Part shown: piece after piece, positions 44,440 to 55,937 of the stretch
How the letters are laid out: each line of letters begins with the position of its first letter
Position numbering within the stretch: the first letter of the stretch is position 1
Notes under the pieces: generated by a model
Told to the model about the DNA's origin: nothing
The model's input: the letters and a program-made list of their open reading frames with translations, nothing else
The model's database searches: none
Position numbers and translations under genes: made by a program
Assembly: GCF_026212465.1 (NCBI RefSeq)
Contig: NC_080056.1
Span: 21,866,482 to 21,930,481, forward strand
Reading direction: 5' to 3'
Length of the DNA stretch: 64,000 nucleotides
From: Amaranthus tricolor
Taxonomy: Eukaryota > Streptophyta > Magnoliopsida > Caryophyllales > Amaranthaceae

Positions 44440-45800
44440 TATTTTTGGTATGTAATTTTTATCCTTATACCCTTACTTCACTTAACGTATTTACTTTGAT
44501 ATCCCTATTAAACTCAACTAATTTACTCTCTTTTTTTTATCCTAAACAATCAATTACACCATTCTAATCTAAACAACAATTAATCCTTCTCTCCAATTTA
44601 AACCCTAACTTACCCAGCCCAGCCCATTTCCCTTCCTTTTATCTTCTTCGTGTTCTTCACTCAGCACTGCAACCTCCATTGTTCTTCTTTCTTAGAACCT
44701 TAGATCTCGGTCTTTGATTCCCTTCATCGTGTTTTTCTGGTTGTTTTTTCTTCTCCTTCTTCTCTCTCTTGCGTTTTTCTTTGTTAGTTCTTGCTCTGTG
44801 TTCATGGAAAATCCTAAATCTCCCAAAATCTCCCCTTTCAAAAACCCTAAATCGCCCATTAACTCACCTTTAAAGAACCTTAACTATCCTGATGTTTCCC
44901 CCTCAAAATCCTAAAATCGCCTCTAGAAAACCCCAAGTATTATGAGGATGAATGCTCTTTAGTTGAGACAGATCCAAAGTGAGGTAGAGAACTGGACTCT
45001 GAGGGTGAACCCATTTACACTCCTGAGCCTGATCTGTGGCCTGATCGTGAATATTCTTCTATTGATGCTGTTTTTTCTAACACTGATTGTGAGGATAAAG
45101 ATTGGCTTGACAAACTTGGGCCATTTTCGAGTATGTTTCTATTGCTTTGGTTGCGTTCTGACTGATGATGATTTTTCTTTTTAGGGTTTTTCGATGCATT
45201 ATTTTAACATGCTCAATGATCTTCAAGTGAGAGTAATTTTTTTTTGACACTAAAAGATGAACAAAAAATAAGGGGTTTGGATTGTTTTCCTAAACTACAA
45301 GCACATACATGTTCGTTTTTTGCTCAATGATTTCACAATAAAAATGATAACTTTCTGAGAGTTTTTTAAAAACCACCACTTTTTTCATTCATGTAAGCAT
45401 GAGTACAAATGTTTCATTTTTAACAATATCAAAATTTTTATACTTCTTGTTTACTTCTGAAACATGCCATTTTCAAGATCTCAAAAAATTTCCAAAAAAT
45501 GCATGATTTTCAAGGTTTACATGGTAAGTGGTTTCCTTCTCTGTGTTGCTGTTTTGTTGTGTGGGTTGCTGTTCATATTGAAACTTGCTGTGTTGGTGTT
45601 CGTTCTTGCTGTTCTGTTCTTCCCAAAATGATGTTGATTGTGGTAGCTGTTCATGTTTATTCTTGTTGTTCTGTTTTTCCCAAAAATGGTGTTCGTTCTC
45701 TATGTTGGTTGTTTTGTTCATTGTTGTTGCTCCCAAAAATCTTCTTAACTACTGATGTACTTGCTGTTGTGGCTTAATCTTGCTGTCAATTCTGTTGTTC
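44440..45800. other. Unassigned internal region of the mariner locus
   Basis: Plus-strand text at 44800-45130 reads as MENPKSPKISPFKNPKSP and, in another frame, a Glu/Asp-rich EGEPIYTPEPDLWPDREYSS, resembling a conserved N-terminal coding exon, but I cannot name it. It may be a captured fragment or the inverted start of a related element. From 45240 on only low-complexity TTG/CCC text is seen. Confidence 0.3.
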
Positions 45801-45819
45801 ATTATTTTGGCTAGCTGTG

Positions 45820-47132
45820 ATGGTTATGTTGACATGGACATTATCTTGGCCTTCTTCTATACCCCCTTGATACCCTATCATTTCCACCAACTAATTCATT
45901 GTCTCTGAATTGATTCTTGTGAATAAATGTTGAAGAGATTCAATAACTAATAGTTTGTCTACACTTAGATAGTCAGGCAATGTCCCCTCCCTAGCAGCTT
46001 TGGTTTTGTTCATATGTGGGATATGATAGTCAATACTCCCTTACCTTTTCATGACCTCAATCATGCATGCATGTAATGTTATGAACACAAATCTTAAATA
46101 ATGAGGAGTTAAGTTGTCAAATGCATTACTCATAGCCCTTAGTAATTGTGGTACATTGTAGGCAGCTTTCTGATATTGCAAAGCCTGAATTGATCTAAAA
46201 AAACCTAGGTCTAGTACATTCATGTCAGGAGAATTTGGTGGTTGTTGTACAAGTTGTATAAAAAAATCATCTTTAATTGCCTCCTCCATAAACTCTTTGT
46301 CATTGTGTGCTATATGTGGCTCTGCATTATCTTGTTGAATGAAAATGTGCTTTGACATTCCGTGTGGCCACTTATAGCTCTAATGGTGGGTAGGACCTTA
46401 GTTATGAGCATTGATCTCATATGCTCTTTGGTTATTGATTGTATTGGCTTGGTCTCCAATTCCCCCCTCCTTTTGTTCTTTGAGCTCCTTTTGGCAGGCT
46501 CTTGAGTAATAAAAGGCCATATCCCTATCTTCCCATCAAAAAACACATCACCATTAGTTAAAAAAATTGAGTTTGCAACAACACACATAAATTATTTTTG
46601 GGATGAATCTTTTGGACTAACATTCCCTATATGGTTCTACTTGACCCGGAGCTAGGTAGTAAGTCTGTGATTCTCGGGTTAGATAGAAATGCTTTTCATC
46701 AATATGAACATGGTTAGTATATCGCTTAAACTTGAAAGAATCATTCGGTTCATCATATTGCAACTTAAATAATGCAAAACCTAACCTGTGTAGTTTGTTG
46801 TTATTATTTAGTGTGGGTTTGATTGTGTTTGTGTGCTTTCTAGTTACTTTGTCCTTCTTCCACCTACAAACTGTTCTCTGTGATACCTCCATTTGCTTTG
46901 CAATTGAATGTTGAGTGTCTTTTAGTGCAAATTTGATGGACTTGAACTTCTCCTCATCAAATTGAATTTTGTTGGGTGCTTGTCTCCCAACCCTCTTGTT
47001 GTTGAGGTTGATGACTCTGTTGTTGTTTTCCCTTTGCTTTTGAACTTCTTTCCATAGTCTCGTGATTATTTTCCTACACACTTCGTACTCTCTTGTAAAT
47101 TCATTAATTGTACCTTGCACACGATTTTCCAT
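45820..47132 (-). pseudogene. Mariner transposase, DD39D
   Basis: From Met 47132: a helix-turn-helix-like stretch (ALKDTQHSIAKQMEVSQRTV then CRWKKDK, about 46935-46850), first catalytic Asp in VHIDEKHFYLT (about 46700), a Lys/Arg-rich segment, second Asp in IQQDNAEPH (about 46330), and third Asp in NSPDMNVLDLGFF (about 46215). There are exactly 39 residues between the second and third Asp, the plant DD39D signature. A C-terminal IDYHIPHMNKTKA-like segment is near 46030. It is split by breaks near 46610 and 46330. It would catalyse cut-and-paste transposition into TA sites; this copy is inactive. Confidence 0.88.
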
Positions 47133-47150
47133 TTTTGTTAAAGAAGATCG

Positions 47151-48155
47151 CTTAGGATGTCAAATGTAGACAAGAGGTCTACTGTTCCCAAGTTTGATGA
47201 TCTAACGATACTTGTTGATAGAGAGCAAAGACAGTGCTCTGTTCCCAAGACTGAAGTCTGAAAGAATCAACATTAGCTGAAAATTCTGTAGAATATTTTT
47301 TTGATTTTTGTTGATTCATTGGTTAAAGTTAATTTGTTGCATCATTAATTTAATAAGTTAGTTGGCAAAATATTTTTATAACTTCTTAAAAATAACAGTG
47401 TATTTTCAAAAAAGGTGGAGAAAACTTCTCCTTATTTTTCTCCACATAAATAGGCTTGCAATAAGGGTTTAATTAAGAAAAAACTACCTTGCCTATGTTT
47501 GGAAAATTAACCGTGGCTATGCTACTTCATATTCAACATCCACTTACTTCTCATTAATCTTAGGAATAAGGATGTAGTAGGTAGTTATTTCTATACTAGC
47601 CAAATGAGCTCCTATATAAAGGGGAGTTATTTTTTTAACCGGTTATGTATGTAGAGAAAAGTACATACGTGAGATCAAATTTAACAAGATTTATTTTTGC
47701 TCCAAAATTTCCTATTAACTTAAAACATTTTCTTGTGCAACTTAATAATTTTATCCTTAGGAATTTATCTTTTGTAAAAGGTTTTCGACAGAATTGTTGT
47801 AACTAAACTTAGGGAACTCTAGAAGAGAAGGAGAAAGAAAAGGAGAAGGAGAAGGAGAAAGAAAAGGAGAAGGAGAAGGAGAAAAAGAAGTTGGCCTAAC
47901 TTTGTTTATTTGTTTTATGTAATTGTAACTAAATGCCTAAAACATAGTAGAGAATTTGAAATCTCGAGGGGTCGTGGTTTTTCCCTCTAAAGTTTCTGTG
48001 TAAAATTGTGTTGTCTTTTTCTTATTTTTTGAGTCAAGTTTAAGTTTTTAATTTCGCAACCTAATTCCACCAAAACAGGGCAAAAATACTTAAACTTATC
48101 AAACAACAATTCACCCCCTCACCCTCTTGTTGTCGTCCACCATCTCTAACCGTTT
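47151..48155 (+). repeat. Sirevirus LTR fragment related to the LTR of D
   Basis: This aligns by eye, in plus orientation, with the reverse complement of the D LTR: GAGGTCTACTGTTCCCAAG at the left, GAGGGGTCGTGGTTTTTCC near 47967-47985, and a right end ACAATTCACCCCCTC with CTTGTTGTCG near 48103-48135. Both ends are cut: the left joins the mariner, the right joins satellite. It contains a GAGAAG-type microsatellite at 47822-47892. Confidence 0.75.
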
Positions 48156-51100
48156 CTACATATATGAAAATTGTTTTTAATTCTAACAATTTCAACACAA
48201 TAATATATACCAAATAGTGTTGTGTGCCAAGTTTCAAGTCAAACAAACTAAGTTTGAACAACTTTATGCAAGCAAGTACCAAAAAAGCTTTAAAAAGCAA
48301 CTTAGCACGTAATTTCAAGCATATGACTATTGTTTTCAATTCTAACAATTTCAATACATTAATATATACAAATTAGTGTTGTGTGCCAAGTTTCATGCCA
48401 AACAAACAAAGTTTGAAATACTTTATGCGAGAAAGTAATAAAAAAGCTTAAAAAACCATAAAACCGGAACATAGTACGTAATTTCAAGGATATGACTATT
48501 GTTTTTAATTCTAACCATTTCAACACTATAATATATACCAAATACTATTGTGTACGAAGTTTCATGCAAAAAAAACCAAGCTGGATCTACTTTATGGTTG
48601 TAGGTGAAAAAAAACATAAAAAAACCTTAAAAATGCAACTTTGCACGTAATATCAAGCATTTTAGTATTATATTAAATTCTAACTATTTCAACACAATAA
48701 TATATATCAAATAGTGTTGTATGCCAAGTTTCGTGCCAAACAAATCAAGTTTTAACTACTTTATGCGAGTAAGCGCCAAAAAACCTTAAAAACCTTAAAT
48801 AACGCAACTTAGCACGTAATTTCAAGCATACAACTATTTTTTTCAATTTTAACCATTTGAACGCAATAGTATATACCAAATAGTGTTGTGTGCCAAGTTT
48901 CATCCCAAATAAACATGTGAAAACTATTTTATGTGAGAAACTGCCAAAAAATCTTAAACAAACCTTTAAAACGCAACTTCGCACGTAATTTCAAGCATAT
49001 GATAATTGTTTTGACTTCTAACCTTTTCAACATAATAATATATACCAAATAGAGTTTTGTGCCAAGTTTCATGCTAGAAAAACAAAGTTTGAACTACTTT
49101 ATGCGAGAAAGTGAAATAAAAAGCTTTAAAAACCTTAAAAACGCAACTTAGCACGTAATTTCAAGTATATGACTATTTTTTTCAATTCTAACCATTTCAA
49201 AACAATAACATATATAAAATAGTATTTGTGCCAAGTTTCATGCAAAACAAACCATGTTTGAACTACTTTATGCGAGTAAGTGCCAAAAAAGCTTAAAAAC
49301 CTTAAAAAAGCAACTTAGCACGTAGTTTCAAACATTTGACTATTGTTTACAATTTTAACCATTTCCACACATTAATATATACCTAATAGTGTTGTGTGCC
49401 AAGTTTCATGCCAAATAAACCAAGTTTGAACTCTTTTATGCGAGTAAGTGCCAAAAAAGCTCAAAGAACCTTAAAAATGCAACTTAGCACATAATTTCAA
49501 GCATATGACTATTGTTTTTAATTCAAACCATTTCAACACAATAATACATATCAAATAGTGTTGTGTGCCAAGTCACGCCAAATAAACCAAGTTTGAAATA
49601 CTTATACTACAAAGTGCCAAAAACGCATAAAAAACCTTTAAAAAGCAACTTAGCACGTAATTCAAGTATATCTCTAATATTTTTTATTCAAACCAATTCA
49701 GTACAGTATATATATACAATTTAATTTTTTGTGCAAGTTTCATGTCAAACAAACAAAGTTTGAAATATTTTATGTAAGTAAGTGCCAAAAAACCTTAAAA
49801 TACATTAAAAACGCAACTTCACACATAATTTCTAGCATATGACTATTATTTTCAATTTTAAAAACTTTCAACACAATAATATATACCAAATAGGGTTGTG
49901 TGCCATGTTTCATGCCAATTAAACCAAGTTGGAACTACTTTATGCGAGAAAGTGCCAAAAAAAGCTTTAAATCCTTAAAAACGCAACTTAGCACAAAATT
50001 TCATGCATATGACTATTGTTTTCAACTCTAACCATTTCAATAAACTAATACGTTCAAATTAGTGTTGTGCGACAAGTTTCATGCCAAACAAACCAAGTTT
50101 GAACTACTTTATACGAGAAAATAACAAAAAACCTTAAAAAAACTTTTAAAACGGAACACAACACATAATTTAATGTATATGACTATTATTTTCAATTCTA
50201 ACCATTTCAACACAATAATGTATACCAAATAGTGTTGTGTTTCAAGTTTCATGCAATATAAACCAAGTTGGAACTACTTTATGGGAGTAAGTGCAAAAAA
50301 AGCTTAAAAAAACCTTAAAAACACACCTTTGCATGTAATATCAAGCATATTACAATTTTTTTCAATTCTAACCATTTTAACACAATAATATATATAAAAT
50401 CGTGTTGTGTGCCAAGTTTCATGCCAAACAAACCAAGTTTTAACTACTTTATGCGTGTAAGTGCCAAGAAAGCTTAAAAAGCCACAAAAACCAAAATTAG
50501 CACGTAATTTAAAGCATATAACTATTGTTTCAATTCTAACCATTTCAACGTACTAATATATACCAAATAGTGTTGTATGCCAAATAAACATGCGAAAACT
50601 ATTTTATGCGAGAAAGTGCCTAAAAAGCTTAAAAAATCCCCTTAAAACGCAACTTCGCGCGTAATTTAAGCATATATGACAATTGTTTTTAATTCTAACC
50701 ATTTCAACGTAGTAATATATACCAAATAGTGTTGTGTGCCAAATTTCATGCCAAACAAACATGGGAAAACTATTTTATGCGAGAAAGTGCCTAAAAAGCT
50801 TCAAAAAAACCTTAAAATAATGCAATTTCGCGCGTAATGTCAAGCATATGACAATTGTTATAATCCGTAACCATTTCAACACAATAATATATACCAAATA
50901 GTTTTGTGTGCCAATTTTCATGCCAAACAAATAAAGTTAGAACTACTTTATTGAGAAAGTGCGAAAAAAGCTTTAAAAACCTTAAAAACATAACTTAGCA
51001 CGTAATTTCAAGCATATGACTATTGTTTTGAAATTCTAACCATTTAAATATAATAATATATACAAATTAGTTTTTTGTGCCATGTTTCACGCAAAACAAA

Positions 51101-51648
51101 CCAAGTTTGAACTACTCTAGGCGAGTAAATGCCAAAAAAGCTTAAAAACCTTAAAAAAGATACTTAACATGTAGTTTCAAGCATATGACTATTGTTTTTA
51201 ATTCTAACCATTTCTAACAATAATAATATATCAAATGGTGTTCTGTTCAAAGCTTCATGCCAAATAAACCAAGTTTGATTTACTTTATGCGAGTAAGTGA
51301 CAAAAAAGCATAAAAAAACCATAAAAACAAAACTTAGCACGTAATTTTAAGCATATGACTATTGCTTTCAATTCTAACCATTTCATCCCAATAATATAAT
51401 TCAATAATAGTTTTGTGTGCAAAATCACGCCAAATAAACCGAGTTTTGAACTACTTATACGAGAAAGTGCCAAAAAAAGCATCAAAAACCTTAAAAACGC
51501 AACATAGCACGTAATTTGAAGCATATAACTATTGTTTTCAATTATAACCATTTCAATACATTAATATATAAAAATTAGTGTGGTGTGCCAATTTTATACA
51601 AAAAAATACTAAAAAACCTTAAAAAAAACCTTAAAAACGGAACATAGC
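48156..51648 (-). repeat. Satellite array, ~170-bp monomers, minus orientation
   Basis: About twenty head-to-tail monomers read as the reverse complement of the family consensus. The landmark CTTTATGCGAG recurs roughly every 168-170 bases (for example about 48421, 48760, 49098, 49268, 49435). Each unit carries CCAAATAGTGTTGTGTGCCA and CATATGACTATTG. Monomers differ by many substitutions and small indels, so the array is not freshly amplified. Short open frames across it are chance. Confidence 0.95.
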
Positions 51649-52382
51649 CCTTTCTCGCATAAAGTGGTTCAAACTTGGTTTGTTTGGCATGAAACTTGGC
51701 ACGCGACACTAATTGGTATATATTATTGTGTTGAAATAGTTAGAATCCAAAAAAATAGTCATATGCTTTAAATTACGTGCTAAATTGCGTATTTAATGTT
51801 TTTTAAGCTTTTTTGGCACTTTCTCGCATATAGTGGTTAAAACGTGGTTTGTTTTGCAGGAAACTTGTCACTAAAAAGTATTTGGTATATATTATTTTGA
51901 TGAAATGGTGACAATCGAAAACAATAGTCATATGCTTGAAATTAAGTTCTAAGTTGCATGTATGTGGTTTTTTAAGCATTTTTAGCACTTTCTCGCATAG
52001 AGTCATTATTTCTTATATATTATTGTGTTGAAATGATTAGAATCGAAAACATTAGTCATATACTTGAAATTACGTGCTAAGTTTCGTGTTTTTGGTTTTT
52101 TTTAGCGTTTTAGGCACTTTCTCGCATAAAGTGGTTCAAACTTGGTTTGTTTGGCATGAAACTTGGCACACAACACTAATTGGTATACATTATTGTGTTG
52201 AAATAGTTAGAATCCAAAACAATAGTGATATTCTTTAAATTACGTGCTAAATTGCGTTTTTAATGTTTTTTAAGCTTTTTTGGCACTTTTCGCATAAAGT
52301 GGTTAAAACGTGGTTTGTTTTGCAGGAAACTTTTCAATAAAAAGTATTTGATATATATTATTGTGTTGAAATGGTGACAATT
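51649..52382 (+). repeat. Satellite array, plus orientation
   Basis: The orientation flips near 51648 and about four and a half monomers follow (CTCGCATA near 51654, 51823, 51990, 52120, 52285). Monomers alternate between a GGTTCAAACTTGG type and a GGTTAAAACGTGG type that also has GCAGGAAACTT. The array is cut at 52382 by Sirevirus C. Confidence 0.93.
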
Positions 52383-54420
52383 TTCTTCGGTTTAAATGAA
52401 CTTTTTACTTGTTTTCCTCTAATGCATGTGTCACTTGTAGGACTGTGTTTGTAGTCAAGGGCTGGAAGTCCCTTAACTAGATCTTTACTTACTAATTCAT
52501 GCATGGTATGCGTATTGATGTGACCAAGACGTCTATGCTATAGTTTTGGATCATTTGTCATACCCTTCAAGCACTTGAAATTCTAAGCTGCAATTTCATT
52601 AGTATTCAAAGTAAAAACATTATCATGTCTAAGGGCGGTAATAAATGTATCTTCGGTGTTAGGATTTTTAACAACACATTTTTCCTTATCAAAGATTACT
52701 TGATTACCTTTATCACATAGCTGAGACACACTTAGCAAGTTAAAGTTTACACCTTCAACTAAATAGACATTATCAATAGTTTTAGAGGGATTCTTACCAA
52801 GTTTTCCAACACCTAAAATTTTGCATTTACCTTTATCTCCTAGGGTGATCGACCAATTGCATTTTTCTTTTATTTTAGAAAATAAAGAAATTTTACCACT
52901 CATATGTCTCGAGCATCCACTATCTTAGATCCACTTTTGCTTTTCCTACAAAACAAAAAAATAACCTTTCTCAACTTTACTTGGCTATCTAAGTGACAAA
53001 TTCGGGACCATATGCGGGGTAAACCATGTTGGGTGGTTTTGTCCCTTTGGAAACCCATATTTACTTTATCTGTCCACGTAATTCAGGAGGAAAGGAATTC
53101 CTAATGATATAATGGTCCTTACGTATGTACGGACATGCAAACTTAATATGCCCTTCTTTGCAACAATATGAGCAAGTAGGTGTACGTCTATGTTTGTATG
53201 CACTCTTAACAAATGTGGTTTTACTCTTATAGTTAAGTGTGACATCATTATAACCTATACCACGTTTATCATTGAATCCTTTTTGGCGTGTAAGCATTTT
53301 TGTGAATTTAGATTCGGATTCATTTAACTTTGTTAATGCTTGTAAAATTTTCTCAGACATATTTCTCAGAGTCTTGAGCTTGGACTCAAGATCATTCTTT
53401 TCATTCTTAAGATCAACGAGCTGTTTCGTTTGGCTGAGATTCTATTCTTTCAAGACTTTAACAGTCTTTTCAAATTTTACTATTTCAGTCTTTAGCGATT
53501 CATTTTTCTTTATAAGTTCTTTACAATATTCAGCATAGTGACGAATTCTATTTTCTAGAATGTTTTTCTCATCTTATAAGATCTTTTTAATTTGAAACAT
53601 GTCAAAGAGAGCTTTAACTAGTTTGTCTTTAGAATAAGAGTTGAGAAAGTCTAGTACCTCTTTATGATTTTGATCTAGATCATCATCTTTATCATCATTA
53701 GCCATAAGACATAAGTGAGCTTGACCATCTTCAATTTCAGGTTCGGTTGATCCTTCGGAATCAATCCATGTAGCAACCATTGCTTGTTTCTTCTTGTTTT
53801 TCTATAGGATTCCCTTTTTATTTAGGGCATTCCTTTACAAGATGACTTTTGGAACCCCATTAGGATCTTGGAAGACACCTCAATACCTTTTGGACTTTTT
53901 CTGCATTAGTAAAATTTTTTCCATGAAAATTCAAACTGTTAGTAATCAATGTAAAACGAGTAAACATATCATTAATATTCTCATCCTTTTTCATCTTGAA
54001 CGTTTCTTATTGATGCATGAGGATGTTGATCTTAGTCTCATTCACTTGATTTGTTCCTTCATAAGTCACAACTAACTTATCCCATATTTCCTTAGCACTT
54101 GTGGATGAATAAACTCTATTGACCTCGGTACAATTCAAAGCACAACATAATTGATTCATTATCCTATAGTTTTTGGATAAGACTTCCAAGTCACTTTGTG
54201 AATATTCGGATTCGGTTTTTAACACATCATTTCCTTGAGCGTCCTTTTTCATGGGTACCTTAGGTCCTTTAGTTATGATGTCCCAAAGTTCCATATCTTG
54301 ATCAATTACGAACATCTTCATCAATGTTTTCCAATGTGAAAAATTTGTTCCACAAAACAACGGAGGTCTAGAGCACGAACGTCCTAGAGCAAACAACCCT
54401 TCTCCTATCGGATCCATCAC
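52383..54420 (-). pseudogene. Sirevirus C gag and protease, truncated
   Basis: Minus-strand gag starts at Met 54420 (MMDPIGEGLFALGRSC) two dozen bases after the primer-binding site. The UBN2-type domain runs to about 53830 (SHWKTLMKMFVIDQDMELWD, VYSSTSAKEIWDKLVVTYEG, then MKKDENINDMFTRFTL in a shifted frame). An acidic segment follows (about 53780-53580), a long heptad-rich coiled coil (53570-53290), a knuckle CSYCCKEGHIKFAC near 53190-53150, protease DSGCSRHMSGK near 52920 with a stop just before it, and GAG-pre-integrase text (NFNLLSVSQLCDKG). It ends at 52383 in satellite, so integrase, RT and the extra ORF are gone. Confidence 0.85.
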
Positions 54421-54449
54421 AAGATATTAATCTTTATATGTGAAACTCA

Positions 54450-54461
54450 GCTCTGATACCA
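54450..54461 (-). promoter_or_regulatory. Primer-binding site of Sirevirus C
   Basis: On the minus strand this is exactly TGGTATCAGAGC, the complement of initiator tRNA-Met, two bases from the LTR end. It fixes the LTR boundary for the A/B/C family. Confidence 0.93.
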
Positions 54462-54463
54462 AT

Positions 54464-55937
54464 TGAAAGTTGATAGAAGGTCGAATACTCTCTAGAGGGA
54501 GGGTGAATAGAGAGTATGGTCGTTTTAAATTTTTTTTGGAAGAATATCTCAAGAGTTTGAGGGACCTCTCAAAAACTGTTTTCTGGGACAGTTTTTAGGT
54601 CGAATAATAAAACAATAACATATGCGCGGAAAATAAATTTAAAGAATAACACACGATATGTTAACGAGGTTCGGTTCTAATTAACCTATCCCGCCTATGG
54701 GTTCTCCTTCAACCCGTAGGATTTCAACGCCTTTTATTAATCCGACTTTAAGACAAACTAGAAGATCTCACTATCTTCTCTCACCACGTTCTTCCCGTTG
54801 AAGAAACTTCTTACAAGTCCCTTTAATAAAAGCAAATCCTAATCTCTCAATAGAGATTACAAGTTGAATACTTTGAAAAGTATTCTAAGTTAGGCGTATT
54901 AAACTATGAGATAATCTAACTCTTTTTAACACTTAAGCCTATTACAAATTGTAAGCGCTAGATGAAATAAGAATTACAACTCTTTTTAATACTTAGAGAA
55001 TATAAGATCTTATTACAAGAAGAGAGAAAATTCTGAGAAGTCTTGCACTCTTAGTCCTTGAATGAAGTCTTCTATTTATAATGTCACACCTCAACACAAT
55101 CTTGTAAACCAAGGAAGCTTCATCCATGAAAATAGCAGTTTTGATCAATCTGGATCGTTCTTCAAACTCTTAAAAAATTATTCAAACACACGCTCCTGCT
55201 GTTATTGTTAAATGCGTCCTTTGTTTGCCATTTTTAGTTTGCTTAATACTTATTGAGCTGCCACGTTAGAACTCATACAAGATATTGAAAACTCAGCAAA
55301 ACCAGATTAATCAACGTGTAAAAAATTATTCAAATTCATTGCTATATTTAGTATTAATTCAAATAGTCATTTCCTATTTTTAGTATTAATTTAAATTACC
55401 ATCTATTTATAGGAAACTATTTAATTTGCCTAACAACATATTTAAAATTCAAATATATATTAACGTGTACTATAAATAGCAAAACGTGTTTAGCTTGTAC
55501 TATTTATAATTAATCATTCAACTATTTTAAGAACATATTTTATATTTAAATTCAAATATTCAAACGTTAGTAGCAAACGTATAAACAAACTTAATTTCAA
55601 TTTTGTAACCTATTAAAATATTTCAAAGATAATTTTAATGAACCTTTACCTATTAAAATATTTCAAATATAATTTTAATAAACCTTGACCTATTATAATA
55701 TTTCAAATATAATTACGAAAATAACATAATCACCTTCAAGACATTGAAACTAATTTCAAGACTTATAAATTTAACCATAAGATAAACTTAAGTTATTTAA
55801 GCATATTCTAATAATTCGGACTTAAACATATATATCAATTCTTCAATTTATATCAAATATGATTTTAGACTAACTTAAACAACTAAATGTAATTACTTAA
55901 TTTATTTGTATGATCATTTAAGAGAGTTGAGTCTTCA
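54464..55937 (-). repeat. 5' LTR of Sirevirus C (1474 bp)
   Basis: Reverse complement of the A/B LTR, with ends TGAAGACTCAAC (at 55937 downward) and CTATCAACTTTCA (at 54464). The ~40-bp TAGGTCAAGG...-type unit is present about three times near 55605-55720. At 55938 the sequence switches directly to plus-strand pol of copy B. Confidence 0.92.

Larger units (their letters stand above)
44373..47150 (-). mobile_element. Mariner-like element (plant DD39D), truncated
   Basis: The end at 44373 opens CTCCCTCCTATTCAGTCAAA, a plant mariner/Stowaway-type terminal repeat, and the minus strand carries a mariner transposase (45820-47132). The opposite terminal repeat is absent: the element stops near 47150 at a Sirevirus LTR fragment. 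No TA flank is visible at 44371-44372. Region 44440-45240 carries plus-strand coding-like text (Pro/Ser-rich, then acidic) of unknown origin, and 45500-45780 has imperfect TTGTTGTTCTG/TTCCCAAAAATG repeats. Confidence 0.75.

Noticed and set aside
45473..45777. Overlapping ORFs on both strands in TTG/CCC-rich text
   Set aside because: Imperfect internal repeats of low complexity; no domain or start evidence.
48061..51551. Several minus-strand ORFs of 60-97 codons
   Set aside because: They recur with the satellite period and share the same translated monomer text; chance ORFs in a repeat.
48156..52382. Regularly spaced repeats considered as a CRISPR array
   Set aside because: Units are ~170 bp head-to-tail without unique spacers, in a eukaryotic transposon-rich context.
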